Shown here one piece after another: positions 1 through 26,921 of a DNA stretch of 64,000 nt; the first letter of the stretch is position 1; the number at the start of each line of letters is the position of its first letter. The position numbers and the translations under genes were made by a program. The notes beneath the pieces are model-generated. The model was not told the origin of the DNA, did not search any database, and saw nothing but the letters and a program-made list of their open reading frames with translations. The DNA lies in the NCBI GenBank assembly GCA_017311185.1, contig JAESUZ010000132.1, positions 1,364,001-1,428,000 on the forward strand, written 5' to 3'. This DNA comes from Proteles cristata cristata (lineage: Eukaryota; Chordata; Mammalia; Carnivora; Hyaenidae).

Positions 1-648
1 GGGTTGCAGCGTGTGGGTTGTTGTCAGTTGGTGGAAGGAGGGTCAGCCGAAACCAGAAGGAACGTTGTAACACCAGTGTGGGTGGCTGGCTCGTAACACA
101 TGGGGAACTGAGGCTGCTCGCTGAGAAATGTTTGAAATGTGTGTGTTTTGTGTATTCCTGTGCAGCTCATTTCAGCTGGGTGTGGCTTTGGGGGCCAGGC
201 GGCAGCGGGGAGTGGGGAGGGGTCACCTGGTGTTTCTTATGGAAGAAATCCCGTGTTAGCAAATGTGAAATTCATGCTGTGATCAGACTGTCCCCTAATA
301 TGTGAGTCGCACTGGAACAAGTTTGTATTTTCAAAACAACAGTTCTAGCAGAACTGACCGCATCGATTGTTGACCTGAGTTCTCCCTGGCAGAATTTCTG
401 CCAGGGTCACATCCACATAGCTCTTAGTCCCATACAGTCATAATGCAGTTGACCTCAACAAATCTAATGAGGAAAGACACTTCTTCCGGGGGAAAAGCGG
501 GGAGGGTTGGTTGCGTCTGGTGTTATCTCAGAATAAAGAGGGTCAGTTCAGTAGTTGAAATGAAGTGGGGGCAGAGGAGTAGCGAGGATTCCCGAGCAAC
601 CTGTTCCTGCAGAGGGGGACACTAATGACGTGGCATTGCTTTTGACAG
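1..648 (+). other. AHSA1 intron, 3' end
   Basis: I see no AHSA1 exon or recognised repeat here. The preceding exon (ending KLNWTG in human) must lie before the window. Confidence 0.7.
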
Positions 649-731
649 GTACCTCTAAGTCTGGAGTACAGTACAAGGGACATGTGGAGATCCCCAATTT
701 ATCTGATGAAAACAATGTGGATGAAGTAGAG
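649..731 (+). CDS. AHSA1: AHSA1 exon (residues ~91-118)
   Basis: Acceptor TTTTGACAG precedes 649 and donor GTTTGT follows 731. The exon completes a split Gly codon and reads GTSKSGVQYKGHVEIPNL onward, ending DEVE in phase 0. This is the Aha1 N-terminal domain. Confidence 0.95.
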
Positions 732-3700
732 GTTTGTGCTTCCTAATTCCTCAGCTGAGGTTTCCACATTCTCTATTCTCAGATGAGAGAAATGACTTAA
801 CCATTCAAGACTAAAGCCCAGGCTTGGCCCAAGCATTCAGAACTTCAGTCTGCAGAGGATTTCCTAGGTCTGGGGTGCCATTGAGAGCTTCCAGCACAGC
901 TTGTGCTTGTTTAATTGCTTTACTTTAGCTGGTAACTTGGGTTCTAATGTTAGCCACTTTGGCTTTGGCAAAGAGAACTTGAGAAGGAACACTCATGGGG
1001 ATTGGAAGAATACCCCAACCCTCACACATTTCCTTTGGAAATGTCAGCATCTCTCTGATTGCTCAGCACTCACATTCCACGTCATGGGTGCCCCTCAAGT
1101 TATTTACCACTTACTTCTGATCTTTCACTCAGATTAGTGTGAGCCTTGCCAAAGATGAGCCTGACACAAATCTCGTGGCCTTAATGAAGGAAGAAGGGGT
1201 GAAACTCCTAAGAGAAGCAATGGGAATTTACATCAGCACTCTCAAAACAGGTATCCCTTGAGTAGTTAATGTGTACCTTAAGGAGGTAGTTCCTCCCACC
1301 CCCAACCATCAGACTCTGCTTAAGGGTCCTAACAGCGCTTTCTTTGCAAAATGGGTAAAGATTTGGGGGGAGGGGGCTTATTTCATCTCATCTGTAAACT
1401 CTGAATAAGGGAAAGATCTAGATGGGTTGTCTGGTATATTGACTGTTGAGCACCTAAAATGTGGATAGTCTCAATTGAGCTGTGCCATGAGTAGAAAATA
1501 CAGTGGGTTTTGAAAACTTGGTACCAAAAAAAGGATGTGAATGTGAAATTAGCAATAGCTTTTTATATTGATATGGTAGTTCGGAAGTATTGGGTTAAAC
1601 ACGTTACTAAAATTGATTTCACCTGTCTGTTTTAACACTTTAATGTGGCTACGAGAAAACTTAGATTATATTGAGGCTGACATATTTCTGTCGGATAGTC
1701 AGACTTGGCATCCCCGGACGGCTTGAGCATAGTCTTGGACTATCGTTGATACACATTCTCCAGGGACAGTTAGGGGTTTATTAGGATAGCAGTCAGCTCA
1801 GCTTTCCCCTAGAATTCCATTTCTGCCAGTTGTGTTCTGATCTTGGTGTGGGGAGTACATAAAATGACCGTCAAAGGGAACTAGCATCAGGGTGATACCT
1901 CTTCAGGTGAGAACGAGTGCTCTGGTGCCGTAACTAGTTGTGGCTGTTTTACTGAGGTAAGTCAGAGCGGAGAAGGGGGACTAAATAGGCATCTGTGGGT
2001 ATCTTACCCTATTCTTAAAGTCCTTAGAGGTGCCACTATCTTCAGTGGCTATGTTCATAGGAGACCTCATGTATAGTTAACAAGTTGTACTGCTTCTAAT
2101 GGAGCGAGGTTTAGACCTCGTTAACATTCTGTGTTTTGTAGCATACACTCAGATACCTGTCTGGCATAGTCCAAAGTAAAGACCTAAAGTAGGTGGACTC
2201 TTTCTGTCTTTGTCATTACCTTATTTGGGAGATGGACATGTTTGTCAGACTCTAAAGAAGCCCCAATCTCATCTCCGAAGAAGGAACTTCCAAGAGTGGG
2301 GATTTTATTTTTTCAGAGTTCACGCAGGGCATGATCTTGCCTACAATGAACGGAGAGTCAGTGGACCCAGCCGGGCAGCCAGCACTGAAAACTGAGGAGC
2401 GCAAGGTAAGTAAGTGGTATTTGCATGCACTCTTTCTCTCTGACCCTAACTCCCAAGCCAGGGCAGCCTGTGATCTCCCTATGGTGCTTTTTACAGAGTC
2501 CACAATATATAGTTGTTTGTGTTTAACAGGGTTTGTATTCGTTTATAACAGACCCCTAGAGCAAATGGAAGCCAGCAGGGGCTTCGGAGTTTGACTCTTG
2601 CTGGCATTTAACACCAGTCAGGAGGTTGTTAACACAGGACGGTCCGCATGTATCTATGTCTTCAGTATTCTAACTGGGGTGTTGATATTTCATACTTTGA
2701 AACTAGAGGGGTCAATGAAGGTACCGGCGTTAGAGCACGACATTCACCTGTCGGGAGATCGATTGATTTCACCACATTTGCAGGATGAGCAGATAGTTTT
2801 GTGGAGATGAAACTTGTACGGTTCAGGCTTAGTGTGCAGCCCGCTGCCCTCTCTTAGCACAGTGAGGGGATCTGGAGGGGAAGTGGCTGCTTCCAGCTGT
2901 TCGAGCACAGGATTTTTCCTCGAGAATTAACTGAGTGCATCAGAAATACCCAGTGGTTTGCCAGGTCCTTTGGTCAGTAGGGTTTCCAGTGGGTATCTGT
3001 CCTCCATTGGGAGTGTTGTTTTCTGTGGGAACTGAGAACATTCTGGGAAGGTTCCCCTAACGACTGAATTGTCCATCCAGCCCTGTGGAACAATTAGCAC
3101 TAGAGGTGAAGAAGTTTATGTGAATGAGTGACCAGCCTGTCCTGGAAGCCACGTTAATGGAGGCTTCCCCATTCCTCTAAACCTTTCTCACTGCCTCCTT
3201 CACAGGCTAAGTCTGCTCCTTCAAAAACCCAGGCCAGACCTGTTGGTGTCAAAATCCCCACTTGTAAGATCACCCTTAGAGAAACCTTCTTGACATCGCC
3301 AGAGGAGCTGTATAGAGTCTTTACTACCCAAGAGGTACGTAGAATCTTGTCCTTCAGGCCTCAGGGCATCTGCTGTTCAGGTGACGTGGGTTGGGGCACA
3401 TCCCCTCTGCGTGCAGAGCAGGTACTAAAAAGTGGAGCCATGAGGATTTCGTCATACAAGTAGAGGCAAAGGAAAAACCCTTCTGTGTTCACTCAGTTCC
3501 TCAAAGCTACCGTGCCCTCTCTCCTCCCGTGCAGTGGTTCGGGGTGGTGGAAGTTGGCACCACTGCACACATTCTTGGTGGAAAAGTAAATAGATCTGAA
3601 GTAACAGTATCATGGTTGCTCAGAGAGCGACTCCAGTCAAAGCCCTGATCAGTGGCTGTTCCTTTGTACTGGAACATAACAGAAGCCAGTCATTGGACAA

Positions 3701-4725
3701 AGCGGTGCCTTTGGGAATGAGAGCAGAGGCATGCAAGCATCACCTGTCATTTGTCCCTAGGTCCCACTGAGAGGGGCATCTTTCTACCTCCTTTTTTTCC
3801 ACAGCTCGTTCAGGCCTTTACTCATGCTCCTGCAATGTTAGAAGCGGACAAAGGTGGGAAGTTTCACCTGGTAGATGGCAACGTCTCCGGGGAATTCACT
3901 GATCTGGTGAGTGCCTGCTAGCCCCAGACCCAGGATGTAGTCTCTGGTCAGAAGGAAAACATTCCTCCTTTTTTCAGCTGTGTAGGTAAAATTTAATTTG
4001 GTTAGTTAAACCTCATTTTTGATTTTCAAAAGAATGTTGCAGGTGAAATTTCTTGCTTTCATAGAATTTTTTCCCTTAGTGGAGTAAAATTAGTTCTTCT
4101 TGAAGGAATCAAACATGGAAGAGAGGTCATATATATTGGCGGCTGGTGGCTTTTCCATTTATAGCGCTGAAATGTCACCCGGGCACAGCTGACTGAGCCG
4201 GACTTGGGAGTGAGAGAAGCTGCAGCCAGTGTTGATGCAGATGCTACGAACCCGTGGTCCACTTTGTGCCCTGAGATGTAGAACTGCACAGACTAGAGAG
4301 TGAACGGAAGGCATATGGCTGTTTCCAGTCAGGATCGGGTACATGGTGGTCTGCGGTACACACTGATCTCTCTGGTTATTTTAGGTCCCTGAGAAACTTA
4401 TTGTGATGAAGTGGAGGTTTAAATCTTGGCCGGAAGGTAAGTATGCATATTTGCTTAGTCCCAACCCCCAGAACTCTTTCCTCTCCCCTTTAGTCTCCAA
4501 CCCTGATGGAAACCCGGCATCTTAAACCTCCCTCCCCTCCCCCTCTCCCCAGGGCATTTTGCCACCATCACCTTGACCTTCATAGATAAGAATGGAGAGA
4601 CTGAGCTGTGCATGGAAGGCAGAGGCATCCCTGCCCCCGAGGAAGAGAGGACGCGGCAGGGTTGGCAGCGGTACTACTTTGAGGGCATCAAACAGACCTT
4701 TGGCTACGGCGCACGCTTATTTTAG
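649..4725 (+). CDS. AHSA1: AHSA1, 3' part (seven coding exons), activator of HSP90 ATPase 1
   Basis: Spliced coding exons at 649-731, 1133-1250, 2317-2405, 3206-3334, 3805-3906, 4385-4436 and 4553-4725 join in one open frame with GT/AG borders. They encode residues from about 91 to the C-terminus (about residue 338) of AHSA1, a cytosolic co-chaperone that binds the HSP90 middle domain and stimulates its ATPase. The first three exons carry the rest of the N-terminal Aha1 domain (YKGHVEIPNLSDEN, LMKEEGVKLLREAMG). The fourth begins with the linker, and the remainder is the C-terminal Bet v1-like (SRPBCC) domain (TFLTSPEELYRVFTTQE, KWRFKSWPEGHF, GWQRYYFEGIKQTFGYGARLF). The N-terminal exons, with the NxNNWHW segment, lie before the window. 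Family identity is from remembered human protein; divergence is only a few residues and no break is seen. Confidence 0.97.
1133..1250 (+). CDS. AHSA1: AHSA1 exon (residues ~119-157)
   Basis: Acceptor CTTTCACTCAG and donor GTATCC flank 118 bases that begin ISVSLAKDEPDTNL and end ISTLKT plus one base. This is the end of the Aha1 N-terminal domain. Confidence 0.95.
1251..2316 (+). other. AHSA1 intron
   Basis: Non-coding between two exons. No tRNA-SINE is present and I recognise no repeat in it. Confidence 0.75.
2317..2405 (+). CDS. AHSA1: AHSA1 exon (residues ~158-187)
   Basis: Acceptor TTTTTTCAG and donor GTAAGT flank 89 bases that begin EFTQGMILPTMNGESVD and end KTEERK in phase 0. It leads into the interdomain linker. 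Confidence 0.95.
2406..3205 (+). other. AHSA1 intron
   Basis: Non-coding. The short open frames here show no family resemblance and I see no repeat. Confidence 0.75.
3206..3334 (+). CDS. AHSA1: AHSA1 exon (residues ~188-230)
   Basis: 129 bases, phase 0 at both ends, acceptor CTTCACAG and donor GTACGT. It reads from AKSAPSKTQARPVGVKIPT to YRVFTTQE: linker, then the first strand and helix of the Bet v1-like domain. Confidence 0.96.
3805..3906 (+). CDS. AHSA1: AHSA1 exon (residues ~231-264)
   Basis: 102 bases in phase 0 with acceptor TTTTTTCCACAG and donor GTGAGT. It reads LVQAFTHAPAMLEAD through VDGNVSGEFTDL within the C-terminal domain. Confidence 0.96.
4385..4436 (+). CDS. AHSA1: AHSA1 exon (residues ~265-282)
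   Basis: 52 bases with acceptor GTTATTTTAG and donor GTAAGT. It reads VPEKLIVMKWRFKSWPE plus the first base of a split Gly codon. Confidence 0.95.
4553..4725 (+). CDS. AHSA1: AHSA1 last coding exon with stop
   Basis: Acceptor CTCTCCCCAG precedes 4553. The exon completes the Gly codon, reads HFATITLTFIDKNGETEL to FGYGARLF and stops at TAG 4723-4725. Confidence 0.97.
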
Positions 4726-4942
4726 GGCTGGTGGCAAGGGGCTGCCCAGTACTTCGGTCCAGCCCTCTCCTGACTGGGGCTTGGGACTCACAGGATTGCA
4801 CCATCCCAACCACTAACTTGGGGCTGGGGCCCCTTCCCTCCACGTATACCTTGGGTTTGTGCATGTTTTCTGCTGGGTGGGATCAGAGGGCGATTTCTCT
4901 TTTATGTGTACATACGCTAAATAAACGTAATTTAAAAAACAT
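4726..4942 (+). other. AHSA1: AHSA1 3' UTR
   Basis: About 215 bases follow the stop, ending shortly after an AATAAA. No repeat is inserted. The cleavage position is inferred from the signal. Confidence 0.8.
4920..4925 (+). terminator. AHSA1: AHSA1 poly(A) signal AATAAA
   Basis: Canonical hexamer 195 bases after the stop codon. GT-rich sequence (TGTGTTGGTTGGGTGG) lies about 35 bases downstream, as expected for a cleavage signal. Confidence 0.85.
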
Positions 4943-5294
4943 GCATATCTGGAAACCTGTGTTGGTTGGGTGGCTGGTATTGAGTTCCCTTGGAGATACT
5001 GAATTAAAGGGAAAAACATTCCGGGTAAGTGCAGGTAATTAGGAGGCAGGAAGGAAACCTTCTCCCCGCATTCCTGAGCTAGTGTCCTTTCTGCAGGTTG
5101 GCACAAAGCTGCTCTCCTCAGGGTGGGGTTCTTGGGGGTAAACAGTGCCAAGAAACCACCCTCTAGGCTTGCCTCCTTGTGTGGCCTCTTCTGTGCAAGA
5201 AGAGATGAGCATCAGGTGCTCGTCTGATATATGGAAAGATGCCCACCCTGTGGCAGGGGGTACTCGGAGCCTCAGGCTCACAGCTTCTGCTTAC

Positions 5295-5520
5295 TGAGCA
5301 GTTCCTAGGTCCTGGAGACTGAGTAGCCCCCCTGGTATTAGCTCGTTTAACCCCCATAATAGCCTTAGAGAAAGCTACTGCCAGCATTTCTGTTTTAGAA
5401 GAATCTGAGTCTTGCTTCTCATCAGTAACCTCCCAGGCCCGGCAACTGATAACTTCGCTGGAGCTGAGAAGGACTGGAACTTGGAGAGCCAGTGCTCGAG
5501 TCTAAACCACGATGTCTAGT
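5295..5520 (-). repeat. MIR-like SINE remnant
   Basis: Diverged MIR in reverse orientation: the TAGCTCGTTTAACCCCCATAA and GCATTTCTGTTTTAGAAGAA blocks match the MIR core and 3' portions. Heavily mutated. Confidence 0.5.
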
Positions 5521-6366
5521 GTCCTGTCGCTGGGTTCATCTCAAAGAGGCTGCTGTATTTCTAGTGTGTTAGGCATCCCCACCGGGGGTAAAAATTCCAG
5601 GCCTCTTAGTATTCCCAAAAAGAGTAGGATAGGAATATTGTAGGGTATTTTTTAAATACCCGGTTCCATGAAACAAGTTTACTGAGCACTGACCACATGG
5701 TGGGGGTATGTGTTCAAATGGAGTCCAGGCTGCCACGTGGCAGAAGTTCACTACCTGAACAGGAGGGCCGCCTTCCCTCAAGGCCTGCCCTGGCGCCCTG
5801 TGTCCCAGCGTGAGTCAGAGCCTTCTAATCCAGACACGCTGCCTCCTGCAGGCACAGCTATTTCCTTCATCTATTTTTGCTTGTTTTATTAGGTGGCAGG
5901 GAGGCCTGCAGGCTAATCCTACCAACGTGACTTGGCCAAAACATTGCAGTTAAAGCAAAAGACCAGTACTGATCTGGATAATTTAGACCCCCAAAAGTCA
6001 CTTTTAGCTTGGATTACTCAAAGGAATGGTGGACTGAACTAATTAGCATCTAGTTTGGCATTAGATCTGCCTTGATAAAGAACCTGGACTGGAGCTTGAA
6101 TCCGATCTCCGGGCCCCTCCTAAAAGACTCCTCTTCCTCCTCACAGAGAGAGAGACCAATGACAAAATAGGAGCCCTTTCCTGCCTGGCTGGAGAGTTAA
6201 TTCTAGAGTTCTTGACAAAAAAATCTGAAGTAGAGATTATAAACACCTTTAAAAAAGCAAAGCACCAGGCAAATTAACTTCCTGTGATCTGCTCAGTAAC
6301 AGTTGACATCCCCGGTATTGATGGTGGCTGTTCCGATTTTTACCACTGCCGTTTCACTGCTAGTAG

Positions 6367-6466
6367 TTTTTTTTTTTTAATGTTTTATTTATTTCTGAGA
6401 GAGAGAGAGACAGCGCGAGCAGGGGAGGGCCAGAGAGAGAGGGAGTCACAGACTGAAACAGGCTCC
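6367..6466 (-). repeat. Truncated carnivore tRNA-SINE
   Basis: The poly-T run and the GA-rich portion of a reverse-oriented CAN-SINE are present up to GAAACAGGCTCC. The tRNA-like head is missing. The break abuts the first copy of a diverged direct repeat. Confidence 0.8.
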
Positions 6467-6542
6467 ATTTGCCAAATGGTACCTACTGACTTCCAGACTC
6501 AAGGGGCCCAAGTGAGCTTTTCCCTTGAGCAAGAATATTTTG
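6467..6542 (+). repeat. Direct repeat, copy 1
   Basis: Shares an exact 22-base start (ATTTGCCAAATGG...) and an exact 16-base end (AGCAAGAATATTTTGA) with 6643-6699. The middle is about 19 bases longer here. Confidence 0.8.
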
Positions 6543-6642
6543 ACTTGGGTTGAAATACCACTTCCTAAAAAATGCAAATTTTCCCAGTATAATGGGTATA
6601 AAAGGTACTTATGAGAGCATTAGAGATGATTAGATATAGCAA

Positions 6643-6699
6643 ATTTGCCAAATGGTACCTACTGGACCAAGGGCCCATTTTTCAGCAAGAATATTTTGA
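6643..6699 (+). repeat. Direct repeat, copy 2
   Basis: Shorter partner of 6467-6542, offset 176 bases. The ends are exact and the middle is deleted and diverged. Confidence 0.8.
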
Positions 6700-6734
6700 A
6701 AAGCTAGTTAATTGGCTACATTGAAATCATAGGC

Positions 6735-6900
6735 CTTCACATCACTAAGAATCACCTGGGGGCCCCTGTTAAATTCAGAAAACGCTGTGGACTCCACCCC
6801 TAAAAGATTCTTACTTGGTGTGGGGTGTGGCCCGTGAACTTATACTTTAACAAATACCCCTGGTGATACTGATGTCAGGACACATTTTGAGAAGCACCTC
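6735..6900 (+). mobile_element. MER5A-like DNA transposon remnant
   Basis: The order of blocks matches the non-autonomous hAT-Charlie element MER5A: AAGAATCACCTGGGGGCCCC, GACTCCACCCCTAAAAGATTC, GGTGTGGCCCGTGAACTT, CTGGTGATACTGATG, TTTTGAGAAGCAC. Confidence 0.8.
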
Positions 6901-7646
6901 CACCTGTTAAAATATAATTGTAATGGAGGAGTCAAAGAAGCTCATTTGGGACCTTTTCATGAACAATAGGACAAAAGCTCTGAAACATTTTGTCTTCTAA
7001 CAGACAAAGGAAGCCAGCAGGATCTGGAAGGGTTTGTACTAGGTTGTTTTAAATCCTAGTAAGAATTTGATCTGACCAGTCTTGCCTAGCCTAGGACCTT
7101 TTATGAGGTACTCCAGATGGAGAAAAATTGGGCAAAACCATCCTGATTGGGGCAGCTAAACCAGAAACAGTGGCGGTGTTTGTGTTGGATGTGCAGCCAC
7201 GAGGGCTCCTGGTGTTTGGAAAAGGAAGAACAGCTAGTCAAGACAGTGACCTCACAAACACTGGACCTGAACTGGGGGAGGGGCCCCTCCAGGTTCTAGT
7301 ACTGGCCGCTCCTAAAACCCTCCCTTTAACAGGCTCAGTGGGCCCCCCATCACTGTTTCTCCTCACACACACCTGTCCCCTGAGCCCGAAGCCACTTGCA
7401 CCGTGCCTCTCTCCTTTGTAGAGTTTGAATAAACACCATTTCATAGCTGACCTGCTCCCCAACCTCTTCAAGACTCTGCCAAACTCCCTTTATCTTCTGT
7501 CATCTGTGGTCTGAGATGGTAGCAATTTCCCATGTCACTTACAGATCAAAAATGTAGCTGGCTAAACTCAGTTTTTGAGTAATAGACAACCACCAGGTAT
7601 AGATTAAATTTAGAGAGTGTGTTCAAGTGTCAAGGTGAGTTCTGTT

Positions 7647-7973
7647 TGAAAGTAGGGGAGTTAGCAGATTCCTGTGAAAAAGGACTCTGGGATATCTTTA
7701 TCTTCTTATAAAAAAAAGTTTCTGCTGGGGCACCTGGGTGGCTCAGTCAGTTAAGCATCTGACTCATGATTTCAGCTCAGGTCATAATCTGAAAAAAAAG
7801 TTTCTGTTAACAAATAATTAAATTATGCCAGTACTAATCATGAGCTGAAATCATGAGTCAGATGCTTAACTGACTGAGCCACCCAGGTGCCCCAGCAGAA
7901 ACTTTTTTTTATAAGAAGATAAAGATATCCCAGAGTCCTTTTTCACAGGAATCTGCTAACTCCCCTCCTTTCA
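7647..7973. repeat. Large near-perfect inverted repeat (133-bp arms)
   Basis: Positions 7647-7779 and 7841-7973 are reverse complements over 133 bases with one mismatch (7653/7967), separated by 61 bases. Each arm contains the head of a tRNA-SINE (GGGGCACCTGGGTGG at 7727; mirror at about 7879-7893) plus about 80 bases of non-repeat flank. The homology therefore extends beyond the mobile element and is not just two opposed SINEs. The spacer also repeats the A8GTTTCTG motif of the left arm at 7792-7805. Confidence 0.95.
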
Positions 7974-8664
7974 GCTAATCATGTTGATTTTCCCAGACGA
8001 GATCAAGTAAGGGAACTTGGATCCCATCTGGTGACTTGAGATCCCGCCCTCTCTGACCCTGTAATATTTTATTTACACCAGAGTATTATTTTTAGCCTGT
8101 GGTCCAGGACCACACTAATAAACTTACCTCTAGGTGTGATGGTTATGGAAACATCTGGTTCTCTGTCTCCAGGTGGTGGCTCTGGGCACACCTTGCCTCA
8201 TCCTACTTCCTGATGTGTCTCTGTCCTTCCCCAAAGGCCAGGAGTGACAGTGCAGTGTCTGTTAAGGGTAGCAACCAAGGCAGGGTACAGGTATACTTCT
8301 GTCACCTTACAGGGGTAGTCCTTTGGGGAACTCTGCCTCAGACCCCCTTGCAGCAAGGTACTTGGGGAAATGCGGCCACTTCCTCTGGAGTGCGTGCAAT
8401 TTACCTCTGTCTTAGAAGTCTTCCTGTCACCCAAGAACTAGTAAGTGTGACTCTGAGGTCTGGCCATGTCCTCCCTGTCTTCTAGGCAATCCTGTACAAG
8501 TGTGAAGAGGGAGAACTCACATCTACATCTAACCTCTGCACCCCAGGAGCTCTGCCTGCCCGGCTAGGTTAAGGGGTCACAAACACGACCACGGGGGCTC
8601 GGCTTGGGCTGCACACAGGACCCCCTATACCTCTGCTGAGGCTCCAAATTCTTCATCAGACAGA

Positions 8665-9799
8665 ATTTGAAAATAAAGTGCTTTATTGCTGAGGATCACA
8701 AAGAGCTTCAGGACAGCTGAAGTTCTTCTAGGGGCTGAAGTTCCCACCTTTAGAAGCTTTTGTGAACAGGACAGTGCGGACTTCAGCCCTTCAACCCAAC
8801 ACAAGGCGAGGAAGTATGGTTTTGAGGGTGAGGAGGGCAGAGAAGAAGTACCAGATGTGCTAGGAGAGCTGATTACGCGCATCTCTTCCCAGCTCTGAGC
8901 TCAGTGCATTCAATGACGTCACCTCGGGAGTGTGGGCCATGGTGGGAGTCTTCATAAACACCATAGAAACTGCCCAAATCTGGGCCTCCTGCCGCCAAGC
9001 CCAAGCAGAGAACTGGTTTACAAGTTCACCGTGGTGCACATCTTCCTGAGCTGCTCTGAGCCCACCCCAGGCCTGGCTGCTGGGTCCATTCAGGGCAGTG
9101 CCATCCAGTCCTGCACATCCCTACAACCTGGACAGAGCAGAGATGCCAGACAAAGAAAGGAACCTGAATAGGTTGACCCATTCCCAGCCGGAAGCCAGCC
9201 CTGTCTCGGCCGCCTCAGCCTGGCTGTCCACATTTGGCCCCATGGGTTGACTTCAGTCCTACACCAAAGTAGTGCCTACTGAAAAGCAGCTCAGAACCGA
9301 GGAGAACCTCTGTTAGGGTTCCGGTTCAGGTCTGTGGCGGCTCCCAGCAGAGGTGGGGCAAGAAGCCTCCCGCAACCACCCAGAGATAAAGAGGACCTGC
9401 CCGCTAGGCTGGCCGCCAGCCTGGCAAAACGCAGCTGCGGCACCTCAGGACCTGGGAATCACCACTCCTGCCCAGAGTCGGGGTGGAAGAGCTCAGCTCA
9501 GAGGGACAGGGAGGGAAACGAGTGGCCAGGCTGGGACTGCACCTCCCGGTGGGCAGGAGAGGGCAGCCCCCACAGAGGCACCTTCCCCCGCCCAACCACA
9601 CACAGCCAGAGGCCTTGGGGACTGAGCTCCCTCCTCAGCCTAGGCTCTGTACACCCCTCGATCTCGTCCTCAGCCCCACACCGGCACCCGAGGTGCTGAC
9701 CCGCCTTGGTTCCACAGGCAGGCCGGCCTCGCGGCGTCTGGGCAGAGGCAGAGCGATGGGTCTGCAGGGGAAGCTTCTCCAGAACAGCAGCCCCCCCGG
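8665..9799 (-). other. ISM2: ISM2 3' UTR
   Basis: The stretch between the stop and an AATAAA at 8687-8682 has no repeat and no other gene. The extent is inferred from the signal. Confidence 0.7.
8682..8687 (-). terminator. ISM2: ISM2 poly(A) signal AATAAA
   Basis: TTTATT on the plus strand is AATAAA in ISM2 sense, about 1.1 kb after the stop. It sits in GCAATAAAGCACTTTATTTTC. Confidence 0.7.
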
Positions 9800-25299
<15,500 letters not shown>

Positions 25300-26539
25300 C
25301 GTCTCTGTCCCGGCGCTGCTCCGCGCCGAGCCTCCGCGCCTCCGGAGCCACTCCCGCGCGTCCGTTCGCGCCGGGCCGCGCCTCCTCCAGAGGCGGGAGC
25401 GCGCGGACGGCGGGGCGGCGGGGGGCGGGGGCCGCGGGGGAGACCGGCGGCCGCGGGGGCGCGCGGGGCGGGGGCGCCGCGCGGCTCTCGGGTCAGCGCC
25501 CGGGACGTCCCCGCCCTTCCCGGAGGGGCGGCTCCTCGGCGCGCGCGGAAGGTCTCCGCCGGGCAGGAGGCTCTCTTTGATCCGGCCGCCTCCCCGCCCC
25601 CTGTCCCCGCTGCCGGTGCCGTCGCAGCCCCAAGCGAATTCCTGTTCGGGGGACGTCGCGGCCGGCGAGCACGGCGCGCTCCAGCCGCGCGCGGCCACTC
25701 CTGCCGCGGGGATCCCCCAGGGCCCCGCGGGCGGGGGGCGCGCCGCAGCCCCGCGCGGAAACCCTCGGGTCTGGGGCAGATGTTTGTGCCTCGAGGTAGG
25801 TTTGCTCGGGGAAGAAGGCCAGGAAGTGACTCCTCCAGGGCTCCCGCAGCTCCCCAGCTGGAGGTGGAACCCGGAGAAACACCTGCCACCGTGTCCCCGA
25901 TTTCCTCAGGATGTTCTCAGAGCACTTCAAACACCCAGAGAGACTTGAGACTCAGATGTGAGGACAGAGTCCCAGGAGCACAGCAGCGAGACACGTTTGA
26001 GGGAGTGGTCAGAAGATCCTGCCCGGCCACTGGGTGTCACCTGGTTTTATCCTGGATAAAACGACGGGACCACCCACTCCCTCTAGCGAGACGCTTGTGC
26101 AGGGATCCTCACGTGTAGTGTACGCGGGTCATGAAATAAAACCTCAGCTCGTGATAAAGATCAGGACCCCCGAAGGGCCGTGACAATTTTAGTGGCCTGG
26201 ATGGGGGCTGTGAGGGAATGCAAGCACAGTGGGGGCAGGTGGAGGGGTGGGGCGGGGTGGGGGGAGGAGCGGTTTGGACAGGTCAGTAAGGAGCAGTCAG
26301 AAGACACTAGGAAGATGCCCACTCCGAGACCACAAAGGCTGCCTGGTTTCAGGGCAGGATAGCAAATCCCTGGAGGTGCTGGGTAGGGGGGCCGGAAACC
26401 TGCCATAGGGCTAAAACTTGGGATCTGGGTTTAGCCAAAGTGAAAAACTTAGGGGACCTGGCACAGTTCTGAGAAACCACTCCAATCCCCAGTGACACAG
26501 CCCAGGGCGCTGCGGTGTTTTCAATAGTAGTACATCACA

Positions 26540-26705
26540 GGGATCAAATCACACTGGGGCTGGAGTTGGCCACCAGGGTTTGAATCCCACTTCCACCGTT
26601 TACTAAGAAGTTGGTATTATTAGACAAGTTCTTTGACCTCTTGCTGCTTTTTTCATTTATAAAAGTGTGTGCGGTGGGGCAAGTACCCACCGCAGTGGTG
26701 TAAGG
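26540..26705 (+). repeat. MIR fragment
   Basis: CAGGGTTTGAATCCCACTTC, AGTTCTTTGACCTCTTGC and TTATAAAAGTGTG in forward MIR order. Confidence 0.6.
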
Positions 26706-26921
26706 ACTAAATAAGAATCTATGTTATTTTTTTAGGCTAAAGTTATCCTTTTTTGGTCAAAAGTGTCGAATATTGGCAAGTTCATGTGGTTCAACCTAGT
26801 AAGATGCTTGGTACATGGTAAACATTAAAATATTAGCCAGAAGAAACCAGCATTTGAGCACCTGCTATGTCATGCTGGTTTTTTTTCCTAGACAAAAAGT
26901 GAGACTACCTTGTTCTTTAGG

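Larger units (their letters stand above)
4943..8660. other. AHSA1/ISM2 convergent intergenic region
   Basis: No gene recognised. It holds a MIR, a truncated SINE, a MER5A, a diverged direct duplication and a large inverted repeat, all listed separately. An open frame at 7128-7421 (+) resembles no protein I know. Its flank contains GAATAAACACC at about 7428, which could be a relic poly(A) or LTR signal but is unsupported. Confidence 0.6.

Noticed and set aside
7128..7421. 97-codon open frame between AHSA1 and ISM2
   Set aside because: No similarity to a protein I know and no splice or promoter context; likely chance.
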